64,000 nt of DNA from Alteromonas sp. KC3 (lineage in GTDB: Bacteria > Pseudomonadota > Gammaproteobacteria > Enterobacterales > Alteromonadaceae), in the NCBI RefSeq assembly GCF_016756315.1, contig NZ_AP024235.1, positions 2,108,001 to 2,172,000 on the forward strand, written 5' to 3'. The notes beneath the pieces are model-generated. The model was not told the origin of the DNA and did no database searches. It worked only from the letters and a program-made list of their open reading frames with translations. The stretch's first letter is position 1. Each line of letters begins with the position of its first letter. The position numbers were made by a program, and so were the translations under genes. Shown in pieces: positions 50,033 to 57,402 of this stretch.

Positions 50033-50114
50033 CTGTGTTGTGTAACAACAGTTTAGGCGCTACGGGCTTGTAATTAGCGTAGCGTCTATAGGAAACAACT
50101 TGTAAGGGATTTTC

Positions 50115-50309
50115 ATGACATTACAAATAGGAAATTTAATTAGTGTAGTATTGGTATGGGCACTGGTCGCGTATATCTTCGTATTCGGGTTTGCTCAAAT
50201 GAAATGGAGCGGTTGGGAAGGAGCCTTACCATGGTTATGTGGAGTAGTGGCGCTCTTTACCAGCGCGGGCTTTACCACAAAATGGTTGATGGCGAAGCCT
50301 GTGCTTTGA
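50115..50309 (+). CDS. Small membrane protein
   Basis: A 64-residue protein with two predicted membrane helices (about residues 8-28 and 36-56) and almost no charged residues. AAGGGA at good spacing before the ATG supports translation. No family recognised. It lies 82 bases after the XRE-membrane gene and could be co-transcribed. Confidence 0.5.
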   Translation: MTLQIGNLISVVLVWALVAYIFVFGFAQMKWSGWEGALPWLCGVVALFTSAGFTTKWLMAKPVL

Positions 50310-50364
50310 CACCCAAATATTCAATTGCTAAAGTCTGTGCGCAGTTAAACAAGGAATGTTACTT

Positions 50365-50673
50365 ATGAAAAAAGCACGATATCTCGCATTAATAGGCATC
50401 TTTTATCTTCCCTTTACCCTAGCATCTGATAGTGATCCCGAAATTGGTGACTCATTTATAGAATTAAGAGAAAAAATTGGTATGCCCAATAGTGTGTCTT
50501 TTTTAACAAGGCCTAAAGGAAAAAAGTGGGAAGTTGCTATTTATGATAGTCAAAACTATGCATACGTGTTTGACGGTACTAAAGGCAGCACTATGGATCT
50601 GAAGCCAAAATCAACTTTTACAATTTGTCGCATTGTGAAAAAGACTGAACTCGATTCTTACCGCTGCGACTAG
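50365..50673 (+). CDS. Small secreted protein of unknown function
   Basis: A 102-residue protein with an N-terminal signal peptide ending near LASDSD. The mature part has two cysteines (TICRIV and the C-terminal YRCD) that could form a disulfide, and a compact alpha/beta pattern (VSFLTRPKGKKWEVAIYDS). The ATG at 50365 is chosen because AAGGA lies nine bases upstream; an ATG at 50356 touches that site. No family recognised. Confidence 0.55.
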   Translation: MKKARYLALIGIFYLPFTLASDSDPEIGDSFIELREKIGMPNSVSFLTRPKGKKWEVAIYDSQNYAYVFDGTKGSTMDLKPKSTFTICRIVKKTELDSYRCD

Positions 50674-50698
50674 TATTTATAAACACGATCATAAGGAT

Positions 50699-50728
50699 AG
50701 CGAAGTAACCTGAGTGCGATACTTCGCT
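50699..50728. repeat. Perfect 9-bp inverted repeat
   Basis: AGCGAAGTA and TACTTCGCT are separated by 12 bases, 25 bases after the preceding stop codon. There is no T run, so it may be a weak terminator or an operator. Confidence 0.45.
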
Positions 50729-50875
50729 TACCCGTCGGTTTCACTTTTAACCTCGGGTTGTAAATACTCAGTACGTCATACTTCTGACATATAATTCTTA
50801 TTATGTCTTTATGCAAAGTGTGTTTTAATCAGTCTATACAAAGTCCGAACAATCAAATTAGGTGCACACAGGTTT

Positions 50876-51211
50876 ATGCGCAACGTGTTGAATACAGAAG
50901 ATGTTCTATCAAAAGTATCTCTTCTGGCAGATACTGGTGTCGATGTAAGCGCTTTTCACACTCTTGAATACGATATACATTTTGATGATGAGCATACGCT
51001 TTCTGCATTGACGTCCGACCTTTTGAAATCAGCGCCAAGCACGTATACAAAAATAAAACAAACAGACGGTCAAGAAACGCGTTCTTGTAGGCTTAGAGTA
51101 GGCAGTTATCTTTTTGAAAAAAATATGGATATCACCATTTTCTGGATCAACGATTTAGCGTCAAGACATCACGCATTTATTGCTAACTGGCGAGTGGTAC
51201 TAAAGGCTTAG
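50876..51211 (+). CDS. Unknown protein, possibly RraB-like
   Basis: A 111-residue soluble protein. The segment LADTGVDVSAFHTLEYDIHFDDEHTLSAL resembles the start of the RraB (ribonuclease E inhibitor B) fold, in which a residue block after a conserved Gly leads into a beta strand and an acidic helix. The second half (CRLRVGSYLFEKNMDITIFW) is less like RraB. The assignment is tentative. It is 21 bases ahead of the SRAP gene and may be co-transcribed with it. Confidence 0.5.
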   Translation: MRNVLNTEDVLSKVSLLADTGVDVSAFHTLEYDIHFDDEHTLSALTSDLLKSAPSTYTKIKQTDGQETRSCRLRVGSYLFEKNMDITIFWINDLASRHHAFIANWRVVLKA

Positions 51212-51232
51212 CTGTGAGCGTATGGGGGCAAT

Positions 51233-51931
51233 ATGTGTGGGTTTATTCAGCGTGTTACAGACTCTCCGGCCGTTATTGCGTTACTGGAAGAAGTAGGGTT
51301 ACAGCAAACTATTCCGTTTTTTGAGAATGAAAAGACAGACGGCAACGTCATCAACTTCTATCCGGCGTTTGGGAAAATCGCAAGCAAACGTATTACCAAC
51401 CTTATTGTAAGCCCATCAAAGACCATAGACGCTACATGGTGGTTTGACGCAAAGCCTCATGGGCAGGAATTAGAAATAGGTGAACGGACTACGTTTAACG
51501 CTAGGAATATCGATAGCCCATTTTGGAAAAAGGCAATAACGCATCGTAGAGGCGTTGTGGTTGCGACCGCTATTGGTGAATCTAACCCTAGTTCTTCGGG
51601 TAAAGGTAAATCCCACTATTTGATAGAACCTAAAAACGGCGCGTTTCTGCTTGGCGCAGTATATCGTATTTTCAGTAATGGTTTGTATTCATGTGCCGTA
51701 ATCACGCGCCCGCCTGTAGAAGGGTTTAGCCAGTTTCACGAGAAGTCTATCCCGTGCTTTCTACCACACAATAAAAGCGTAATAGAAGCATGGCTTCATG
51801 GGGATGCAAACTATGAGGTAGAGCAGCTTCTCGCAACCCCGAAAATTTATACTGACCTTAAAGTGACGAGAGTTAAAACCTTTAAAAGCGCTGAGCCATT
51901 AGGTGAGTCTTTTCCATTAAATGCGTCATAA
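51233..51931 (+). CDS. Divergent SRAP-domain protein (YedK/HMCES-like)
   Basis: A 232-residue protein of the SOS-response-associated peptidase family, which crosslinks to abasic sites in single-stranded DNA and shields them. The start MCG places catalytic Cys2 at the N-terminus after Met removal. TFNARNIDS gives the conserved Asn, TAIGES the Glu at the place of the usual GFYEW, and FHEKSIPCFL the active-site His of the usual HxRMP. The overall sequence is far from YedK and the GFYEW block is replaced, so this is a divergent branch. No LexA box is seen directly upstream. Confidence 0.78.
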   Translation: MCGFIQRVTDSPAVIALLEEVGLQQTIPFFENEKTDGNVINFYPAFGKIASKRITNLIVSPSKTIDATWWFDAKPHGQELEIGERTTFNARNIDSPFWKKAITHRRGVVVATAIGESNPSSSGKGKSHYLIEPKNGAFLLGAVYRIFSNGLYSCAVITRPPVEGFSQFHEKSIPCFLPHNKSVIEAWLHGDANYEVEQLLATPKIYTDLKVTRVKTFKSAEPLGESFPLNAS

Positions 51932-52031
51932 GCATTCGAGATACGAAAAAAGGTTATTCGTAACCAATTGGTTATGCGTAACCTTTTTCATGTTTACTAA
52001 TAAGATGTTTATCAACGAGAATATTATTCAA

Positions 52032-52379
52032 CTACAAGCACTTAGCTGGCTTCGGAAGTCCGGCAAGTTTAGTGGCTTGTTTGGCAGGACCGCGTTTGAA
52101 CAGTTTTTGTAGATAGCGGCTGTTACCTTTTTCAGGACCAAATTTGTTTGCCATTGCTTTAACTAATGCCCGAATAGCTGGGCTCGTTTCATACTCTTCG
52201 TAAAACGTACGTACAAACCGTACAACTTCCCAATGGGCTTCAGTAAGCTCAATATTCTCTTCTTGAGCTAATACTTCAACCATTCCTTCGTCCCACTGTG
52301 TGTAGTCCAATAGATAACCCGCTTTGTCCGTTGCGATATCTTTGCCATTGTAAGAAAAGCTAAAAGTTTCTTGCGTCAT
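52032..52379 (-). CDS. tusE: Sulfurtransferase TusE (DsrC family)
   Basis: A 115-residue DsrC-fold protein that takes persulfide sulfur from TusBCD and hands it to MnmA for 2-thiouridine in tRNA. The conserved penultimate cysteine is present in the C-terminal GLPKPAKCL. The ATG overlaps the tusB stop by one base. In E. coli tusE is beside yccA and away from tusDCB; here all four tus genes form one operon with yccA upstream. Confidence 0.93.
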   Translation of the reverse strand: MTQETFSFSYNGKDIATDKAGYLLDYTQWDEGMVEVLAQEENIELTEAHWEVVRFVRTFYEEYETSPAIRALVKAMANKFGPEKGNSRYLQKLFKRGPAKQATKLAGLPKPAKCL

Positions 52380-52678
52380 TACAGTGTTACCCATTGTTGA
52401 TGTGCTGACGAAAGTACAGCGAAATCTTGATTTGAAATTGGTTTTATACCTTGTACTGAATTAGCGCCACGCGTCGCCATGTCATCTTTGAGCGCACACA
52501 ATTCAATATTGCCAGTGGTAGAGGTCAATAACGCTTCAAAAAGAGCATGGTTTAACATGGGGGCGTAAACACCGTCGCCAATACAAACTACAGCCACAAA
52601 CGTAGACTGTTTAATTGTGGCGCTCAAAAGTGACTTGTCTGCTGAAGAAAGGTGAGGATGAGTAATCAAAATAAGCAT
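52379..52678 (-). CDS. tusB: Sulfurtransferase complex subunit TusB
   Basis: A 99-residue DsrH-family protein, small and beta-alpha in pattern ([23 protein letters not shown]). It forms the hexameric TusBCD complex that relays sulfur from TusA to TusE. It is coupled to tusC and tusE by one-base overlaps. Confidence 0.9.
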   Translation of the reverse strand: MLILITHPHLSSADKSLLSATIKQSTFVAVVCIGDGVYAPMLNHALFEALLTSTTGNIELCALKDDMATRGANSVQGIKPISNQDFAVLSSAHQQWVTL

Positions 52679-53046
52679 TAAAATGTCACCACATGGTCCA
52701 CACTGTTTATCAGCGCTAGCTTGTCATCGGCTGAAATCCACTGACAGTCGAGTTCTTCAAACAATGCGACATTATTTAGCGTGTGATCAATATTCAGTGC
52801 AGTAGCACTGTCCTTACACACATAACAATCTTCAATATCAAAAAAAGGCATAGACGCTAAGCGCTTGCTATGATTTTTTAACCCTTTTATTGAATCGGCT
52901 TTAGTTAACTGAAGTACAGCGTTATTTTCAAAAAGCACCTTTACATCATGGCCATAATTAGTTGCGGCTAGCGCGAAGTCTAATCCATCTTGGCTTGTTG
53001 TGCTGCCGTAGGGGCTTTGTGTGAAGCGTATAAGTAACGTAGCCAT
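52678..53046 (-). CDS. tusC: Sulfurtransferase complex subunit TusC
   Basis: A 122-residue DsrF-family subunit of TusBCD. The N-terminus ATLLIRFTQSPYGSTTSQDGLDFALA is the usual DsrE/F-like first strand and helix. Start and stop overlap tusD and tusB by one base each. Confidence 0.9.
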   Translation of the reverse strand: MATLLIRFTQSPYGSTTSQDGLDFALAATNYGHDVKVLFENNAVLQLTKADSIKGLKNHSKRLASMPFFDIEDCYVCKDSATALNIDHTLNNVALFEELDCQWISADDKLALINSVDHVVTF

Positions 53047-53435
53047 TAAAACTGTACCAGTCGGTTACATTCGTGAAGGGCGGTAAAAAACTCGCCAAGA
53101 CCGGCCTGTTCAAACGGCGCGTGTAAATTGGCAAAGCCAATGCCATTTTCGTGTGCTTCTTGTTGGCTGACGATACCGCGTTTAACTGCGGCCGTTATGC
53201 AAACCAGTAATTGAATATCATGGTTGATGGCGAGTTGTTTCCAATCGCCATGTGCGAAATGTGAGTCGCCAGTTTGTAACATAAGGTTATTGGTGTGATA
53301 CACACCATCGCCATAAAAGAAAATATTGTTAATGGTATCACCATTGGCAATTACACCTTCTATGAAGGCGAGGGCGCGCATAGCGCTATCGCCATGAAAC
53401 GGTGATGTGGTAATAAGTACTGAATATTCTGCCAT
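53046..53435 (-). CDS. tusD: Sulfurtransferase complex subunit TusD
   Basis: A 129-residue DsrE-family subunit. The persulfide-carrying cysteine is the one in LLVCITAAVKRG, matching the active cysteine of E. coli TusD. NIFFYGDGVYHTN is the family's central strand and loop. First gene of the tusDCB-tusE operon, 11 bases after the yccA terminator hairpin. Confidence 0.92.
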   Translation of the reverse strand: MAEYSVLITTSPFHGDSAMRALAFIEGVIANGDTINNIFFYGDGVYHTNNLMLQTGDSHFAHGDWKQLAINHDIQLLVCITAAVKRGIVSQQEAHENGIGFANLHAPFEQAGLGEFFTALHECNRLVQF

Positions 53436-53441
53436 ACAAAC

Positions 53442-53467
53442 AAAAACACCCCGATTAAGGGGTGTTT
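53442..53467 (-). terminator. Intrinsic terminator of yccA
   Basis: AAACACCCC/GGGGTGTTT with a minus-strand T-rich tract separates yccA from the tus operon. Confidence 0.85.
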
Positions 53468-53490
53468 ATTATCAAACCTTAAACGTGCAA

Positions 53491-54156
53491 TTAATCGTCG
53501 CCGCCAAAAGCACCTAGTAGGTGAAGGATTGACGTGAACAAGTTGTAGATATTTAAGTATAACCCAACTGTCGCACGAATATAGTTAGTTTCACCACCGT
53601 GAATTATGCGGCTAGTGTCAAACAGAATGAATCCAGACATAATAAATACGATAGCAGCACTAATCGCTAGGCTAACTGCAGGAACAGCAAAGAAGATGTT
53701 TGCGATAGCAGCAACCAGAACAACTACAAGGCCAACTACTAAGAAGCCGCCCATAAACGAAAAGTCTTTCTTAGTGGTTAATGCATAGCCTGATAATGCA
53801 AAGAATACCAACGCTGTTGCACCTAGGGCTTCCATAATTAGTCCTGGACCAGCGAAAGCAAGATAATATTGCAGTGTATAGCCAAGAGAAGCGCCCATTA
53901 AGCCAGTAAAGGCGAATACCCAGTAAATACCAGATGCAGAATCTGCTTTCTTCTGCACTACGAAAAGCGTAATGAATGCGCCAATAGTCATAACAAGGGA
54001 CATCATAGGAGAAATGCCTACCGCCATCGCTATACCAGCACAAACCGCACTAAACGCTAGTGTCATCGCAAGCAGCATATAGGTATTGCGTAGAACCTTG
54101 TTCGTTTGCAATACCGATGGTTGAGATGCACTTGAATACATCGAACGTTGATCCAT
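53491..54156 (-). CDS. yccA: Bax inhibitor-1 family membrane protein YccA
   Basis: A 221-residue protein with seven membrane helices and the BI-1 pattern, including FILFDTSRIIHGG near the C-terminus with the conserved Asp pair region. E. coli YccA is a substrate and modulator of the FtsH protease. The ATG at 54156 has GGAGG five bases upstream. Next to tusE's operon, as tusE-yccA in E. coli. Confidence 0.93.
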   Translation of the reverse strand: MDQRSMYSSASQPSVLQTNKVLRNTYMLLAMTLAFSAVCAGIAMAVGISPMMSLVMTIGAFITLFVVQKKADSASGIYWVFAFTGLMGASLGYTLQYYLAFAGPGLIMEALGATALVFFALSGYALTTKKDFSFMGGFLVVGLVVVLVAAIANIFFAVPAVSLAISAAIVFIMSGFILFDTSRIIHGGETNYIRATVGLYLNIYNLFTSILHLLGAFGGDD

Positions 54157-54351
54157 TGTTTCCTCCAATAGGACTTATATGACCGAAATGGTACACAATT
54201 ATTTAGTGTATGTTGTATGGCTTTTAGTTCCCATTTTCAAGTGGTTTCATATGAATTTGATGTTAGATGATGATAAAACCAGCTTAAATGTGTAAGTTTT
54301 GATGTATTTGATTGAAATGTCAGCACTTAAACAACTTTTTTCATTTTTCAC

Positions 54352-54379
54352 TTTACAGTCATAAAAATATCATTAAGAT
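54352..54379 (+). promoter_or_regulatory. Promoter of tRNA-Ser copy 1
   Basis: TTTACA and TAAGAT are spaced by 16 bases. The same TTTACA-16-TATTAT layout precedes the other two tRNA-Ser copies, and the bases around it differ, which points to selection on the promoter. Confidence 0.65.
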
Positions 54380-54392
54380 ACGCAGCACTTCA

Positions 54393-54484
54393 GGAGAGTT
54401 GGCAGAGCCCGGTTTAATGCACCTGACTTGAAATCAGACGTGGGGTCAAACCCACCGGGGGTTCGAATCCCTCACTCTCCGCCA
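54393..54484 (+). tRNA. tRNA-Ser (anticodon UGA), copy 1
   Basis: A 92-base class II tRNA including the encoded CCA. The acceptor GGAGAGT pairs with ACTCTCC; the anticodon loop CTTGAAA gives TGA at 54429-54431; the variable arm is GTGGG/CCCAC; the T arm is GGGGG-TTCGAAT-CCCTC. It reads UCN serine codons. Identical copies are at 59939 and 60331. Confidence 0.97.
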
Positions 54485-54663
54485 TATCCTAAAAACCCGC
54501 ACACTGTTGCGGGTTTTTTTTATACTCTAAGAAAAGTATGAATGAGTGAGGGTGAGAAACCCCGTTGTTCGACAAAACGGCAGGAATGCCGTTTTGCACA
54601 ACCGAAGGTTGCCCGTAGGGCGAGCGCCATGGACGGCGCGAGTGAATCCCTCACTCTCCGCCA
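54485..54663 (+). repeat. tRNA-linked hairpin unit A, copy 1
   Basis: A 179-bp unit from the end of the tRNA to a second copy of the tRNA 3' end (GAATCCCTC...CCGCCA at 54644-54663). It opens with the tRNA terminator, then GAGTGAGGG (54544) which can pair with CCCTCACTC (54648) to close a multibranch structure. Inside are CAAAACGGCA-GGAA-TGCCGTTTTG (54573-54596), CAACC-GAA-GGTTG (54599-54611), a short CCC-GTA-GGG and GCGCC-ATGGAC-GGCGC (54624-54639). It is not a protein gene. Whether it is a stable RNA, a mobile repeat or a decayed tRNA copy is open. Confidence 0.8.
54491..54521 (+). terminator. Terminator of tRNA-Ser copy 1
   Basis: AAACCCGCA/TTGCGGGTTT with a long T run directly after the tRNA. 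Confidence 0.9.
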
Positions 54664-54833
54664 TATTAAACAAAAACGCCTCACAGTAATGTGGGGCGTT
54701 TTTGTTTTGTCTGAAGGAAAATGCGGACTTGATAAGAATCCCGCGGGTTCGACCAATCGTCGGGAACGATTGGTGCCGCCGAATGCGCCCGAAGGGTCGG
54801 GTACAGGATGTACCCGAGCACATCCCTCCGCCA
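54664..54833 (+). repeat. tRNA-linked hairpin unit B
   Basis: A 170-bp unit after unit A copy 1 with mostly different sequence but the same plan: a leading terminator hairpin, then ACCAATCG-TCGGGAA-CGATTGGT (54752-54774), a short CCC-GAA-GGG, TCGGGTAC-AGGAT-GTACCCGA (54797-54817), and an end ATCCCTCCGCCATAT that is the tRNA 3' end with six bases missing. GCGGA (54723) can pair with TCCGC (54827). It carries GGTTCGA, a T-loop-like string, ahead of the first hairpin. Confidence 0.7.
54671..54704 (+). terminator. Terminator hairpin at start of unit B
   Basis: CAAAAACGCC/GGCGTTTTTG with an inner CAC/GTG, followed by TTTTG. It would end a transcript of unit A copy 1. Confidence 0.8.
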
Positions 54834-54839
54834 TATCCT

Positions 54840-54870
54840 AAAAACCCGCACACTGTTGCGGTTTTTTTTT
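54840..54870 (+). terminator. Terminator after unit B
   Basis: The same CCGCA/TTGCGG hairpin as after the tRNAs with one G lost, followed by nine T. Confidence 0.8.
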
Positions 54871-54941
54871 GCTTTTTAGTATTTGAACTTTAAAGACTTT
54901 TATAATACGGTTTCGTTTGCGTTAGGTTCAAGGAAGACACC

Positions 54942-55370
54942 ATGCAAGACGACACGAATATTGTAAATAGCGCCAATTCAACTCAACGTGCCTTTGGTTT
55001 CTGGGTGCCTTTAGACACATCAGTGAGTCAAAACGATAAAGCCCTTCTGGCGTGCACATATCCCTTAGACACCCCTATCACGCATAGACAGTTAGCGGCG
55101 TGTATTCATGAAAAAATTATGACAGAAATCAAGTCGTCAAGGGTGACTCAAGAAGTACCTTCGTTTAGTGATCAAATAAAACAACTAGGCGTTGGCCAAT
55201 TTGCACATACTTTAACGACATCGGTCATGAAGATAGCGCTAAAGCTTGATATCGCGCACGAAAATAATTGCTGGCTAGCCGGCATTACGCCCGTTTCTAA
55301 AAGCCAAGTGAAAAAGTCGCTTGAAACGTTTACTACTATTGCTCGTCTTCATGATAGGGCGGGTAGTTGA
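54942..55370 (+). CDS. Hypothetical protein
   Basis: A 142-residue soluble protein with no recognised family. It begins after AAGGA at good spacing. The sequence looks like a normal folded protein (RAFGFWVPLDTSVSQNDKALL, CWLAGITPVSKSQVKKSLETF) without signal peptide or membrane helix. The stop codon overlaps the start of a tiny lipoprotein gene (TGATG), so the two are coupled. First gene inside the segment between tRNA-Ser copies 1 and 2. Confidence 0.55.
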   Translation: MQDDTNIVNSANSTQRAFGFWVPLDTSVSQNDKALLACTYPLDTPITHRQLAACIHEKIMTEIKSSRVTQEVPSFSDQIKQLGVGQFAHTLTTSVMKIALKLDIAHENNCWLAGITPVSKSQVKKSLETFTTIARLHDRAGS

Positions 55371-55495
55371 TGAATTGGACAAGTCACACCTTTTTACTCT
55401 CAGTAGTTCGTCTTGGAGTATTGGCTATAGCGCTCGCTGCACTTAGCGGTTGCGCGTCGTATATTGCCCATCGAATTGCAAATCCCAAAATCTAG
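55370..55495 (+). CDS. 41-residue lipoprotein, possibly truncated
   Basis: A very short frame: residues 1-27 are a signal peptide ending in lipobox LSGC (Cys28), followed by only 13 residues (ASYIAHRIANPKI). The ATG overlaps the preceding stop. The signal is convincing, but the mature part is so short that this may be the surviving 5' end of a longer lipoprotein gene. No matching remainder is seen downstream in the same frame beyond 18 codons. Confidence 0.45.
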   Translation: MNWTSHTFLLSVVRLGVLAIALAALSGCASYIAHRIANPKI

Positions 55496-55527
55496 CGCTT
55501 ACTAGAGCACACAAAACACGGATTTAC

Positions 55528-55770
55528 ATGTCATTTAAAGATGAGATTGTAGGCAGTAACATAGAGCTACCGGAATTGCTCAGGAAAGAAAGCGATATTG
55601 TTGTAAGGCAGTACTCGTCGCTGAGCCATATTCAGATGATGGCTATGATTAACGAAGCGTTATTGACAGATTTTATAAGTGATATGACAGATACAAAAGT
55701 TGATCAGAACGATACCAAGATAGTCGGCTTAATTTGCATCGAAGGGCAGCAAAACTGTGAGACCGATTGA
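55528..55770 (+). CDS. Hypothetical small protein
   Basis: An 80-residue acidic, mostly helical protein (MSFKDEIVGSNIELPELLRK; HIQMMAMINEALLTDFISDM). No family recognised. A longer frame from 55450 would overlap the small lipoprotein and has no ribosome binding site, so the ATG at 55528 is used. Confidence 0.45.
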   Translation: MSFKDEIVGSNIELPELLRKESDIVVRQYSSLSHIQMMAMINEALLTDFISDMTDTKVDQNDTKIVGLICIEGQQNCETD

Positions 55771-55865
55771 TGGCTTTATACTAAAGTATACGACCAGAGT
55801 CGCATTGTGACCTGTAGCCGACACCTTTAGGCTTTGCGTTTTTTCGCGCAGTACGAAGGTGTTAA

Positions 55866-57332
55866 GTGTCAAACGAACAACCCAGCTATCAATCTCTTCA
55901 CAAAGGCAGTTCAAGCTTCAATAATCGAGAAGATTACCTCAATCATGAACTGCAAGTATTATCACCGAAGCGGTGGCGTCCTAACTTACCCTTTAAAGAC
56001 TACGGTATTGAGTGGGAAGATCTCGTACCGGGTGTTGCCGCCACCATTGGTAAAATTGTTATGGTTGCCGCTGTCGTAGGGGCCTTTGCTGCGCCACTAG
56101 GCTTGTCCGCTGATTTTGTAATAGAAAATGTAAGATTTGAACTGCTTATTGCAGCGGTGCTTTTTGTAATCTTTGTCTCTGGTTTCCTCAACCCCTCTGC
56201 CAATTTGGCTGGTACACATGGTCCGCTACTACCGCTTATTCCAATCATTGTGGCCTCTGGCGGTCATCCAATGGCGCTTGGCCTTCTAATTGGTGTTTTT
56301 GGTTTATTGTTGGGTCTTACAAAAGGTGGAAGTGCGCTTGCTAAGCTAACCAGTAATGGTGTGTGCGGCGGTCTACTGCTGTATTTGGGGTTTATTGGAA
56401 TTACCGGCCAGGTTAAGAAGTTATTTGCATGGGCTGAATCTTTCGATATGGCATATCTTGCTTTTGTTGTGCTTATTGCCACCATATTAATGTATGCATG
56501 GTTAGAGCACATTCAAAAACGATGGCTAGCCATTCCTTTAGGCGCAGCCATGGCCGCAGTGCTAGCACTTGCATTAGGCGCACCTTTTGAATTCACTACA
56601 GCGCCAGGCATTCCTCATTTAAACCCTTCGTATTGGTGGGGTGAGTCAAGTGGGTGGCAACTTGGGCTTCCTAGTCTTTCACACTTTATCGCTGTGCTTC
56701 CTTTTGCAGTATTAGCCGTTGCTATGTGGTCACCCGATTTCCTAGGACACCAAGTCTTTCAAAAACTCAGTTATCCTAAAAAGAGTGAAAGAGCGTTAAT
56801 GGACATTGATGACACCATGATCGCAGCGTCTGGTAGGCAGGCGGTAGGAAGTATACTCGGTGGTGGAAATATTGCTTCGTCTTGGGGGACATACATAATT
56901 CCTGCATCCATTGCTCGCCGACCAATACCAGGTGGCGCATTGGTTACAGGTATACTATGCATCATTGCCGCATTGTGGGGATATCCAATGGATTTAGCGA
57001 TTTGGCCACCTGTGCTGTGTGTGGCTTTAATTGTAGGGGTTTTTCTCCCCCTTATGGAAGCTGGCATGCAGATGACACGTGAGGGCAAAACTACCCAGTC
57101 TGCGGCATTAGTCGTTATTTCGTCGGTACTTGTTAACCCTGTATTTGGTTGGTCATTTACCATGTTATTAGATAATTTAGGTTTGGTTGGATGTAAAGAC
57201 CGAGCCGAAGAACTAGGTAAACGAGGGCGGTGGCTAATACCCGGTGTTACCTTTGTTGTACTTTGTATGGTGATGGCACTTATTGGCATGTTTCCTGGGG
57301 TTCCAGCCATTATGGAGACATTCAGGACATAG
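55866..57332 (+). CDS. DUF3360 family multi-pass membrane protein
   Basis: A 488-residue protein with about eleven hydrophobic helices after a 60-residue polar N-terminus. It fits the DUF3360 family, seen mainly in marine gammaproteobacteria, which resembles SulP/xanthine-type permeases (GFLNPSANLAGTHGPLLPLIP, LGGGNIASSWGTYIIPASIA). Transport of an organic or inorganic anion is likely but untested. The start is GTG with GAAGG six bases upstream. Confidence 0.8.
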   Translation: MSNEQPSYQSLHKGSSSFNNREDYLNHELQVLSPKRWRPNLPFKDYGIEWEDLVPGVAATIGKIVMVAAVVGAFAAPLGLSADFVIENVRFELLIAAVLFVIFVSGFLNPSANLAGTHGPLLPLIPIIVASGGHPMALGLLIGVFGLLLGLTKGGSALAKLTSNGVCGGLLLYLGFIGITGQVKKLFAWAESFDMAYLAFVVLIATILMYAWLEHIQKRWLAIPLGAAMAAVLALALGAPFEFTTAPGIPHLNPSYWWGESSGWQLGLPSLSHFIAVLPFAVLAVAMWSPDFLGHQVFQKLSYPKKSERALMDIDDTMIAASGRQAVGSILGGGNIASSWGTYIIPASIARRPIPGGALVTGILCIIAALWGYPMDLAIWPPVLCVALIVGVFLPLMEAGMQMTREGKTTQSAALVVISSVLVNPVFGWSFTMLLDNLGLVGCKDRAEELGKRGRWLIPGVTFVVLCMVMALIGMFPGVPAIMETFRT

Positions 57333-57402
57333 TGACTACTTGATTTAACACAATGAATAGTGTGTTGTGGACAGTGATTTTCAATGCAGCTCTATTGAAT
57401 AA

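Noticed and set aside
51921..52112. 63-codon frame after the SRAP gene
   Set aside because: It overlaps the end of tusE on the other strand and reads as its shadow.
54520..54853. Open frames of about 100 codons on both strands across the tRNA-linked hairpin units
   Set aside because: They arise from GC-rich palindromes; both strands are open in several frames, and the same frames recur only because the DNA repeats. Hairpins explain the sequence better than coding.
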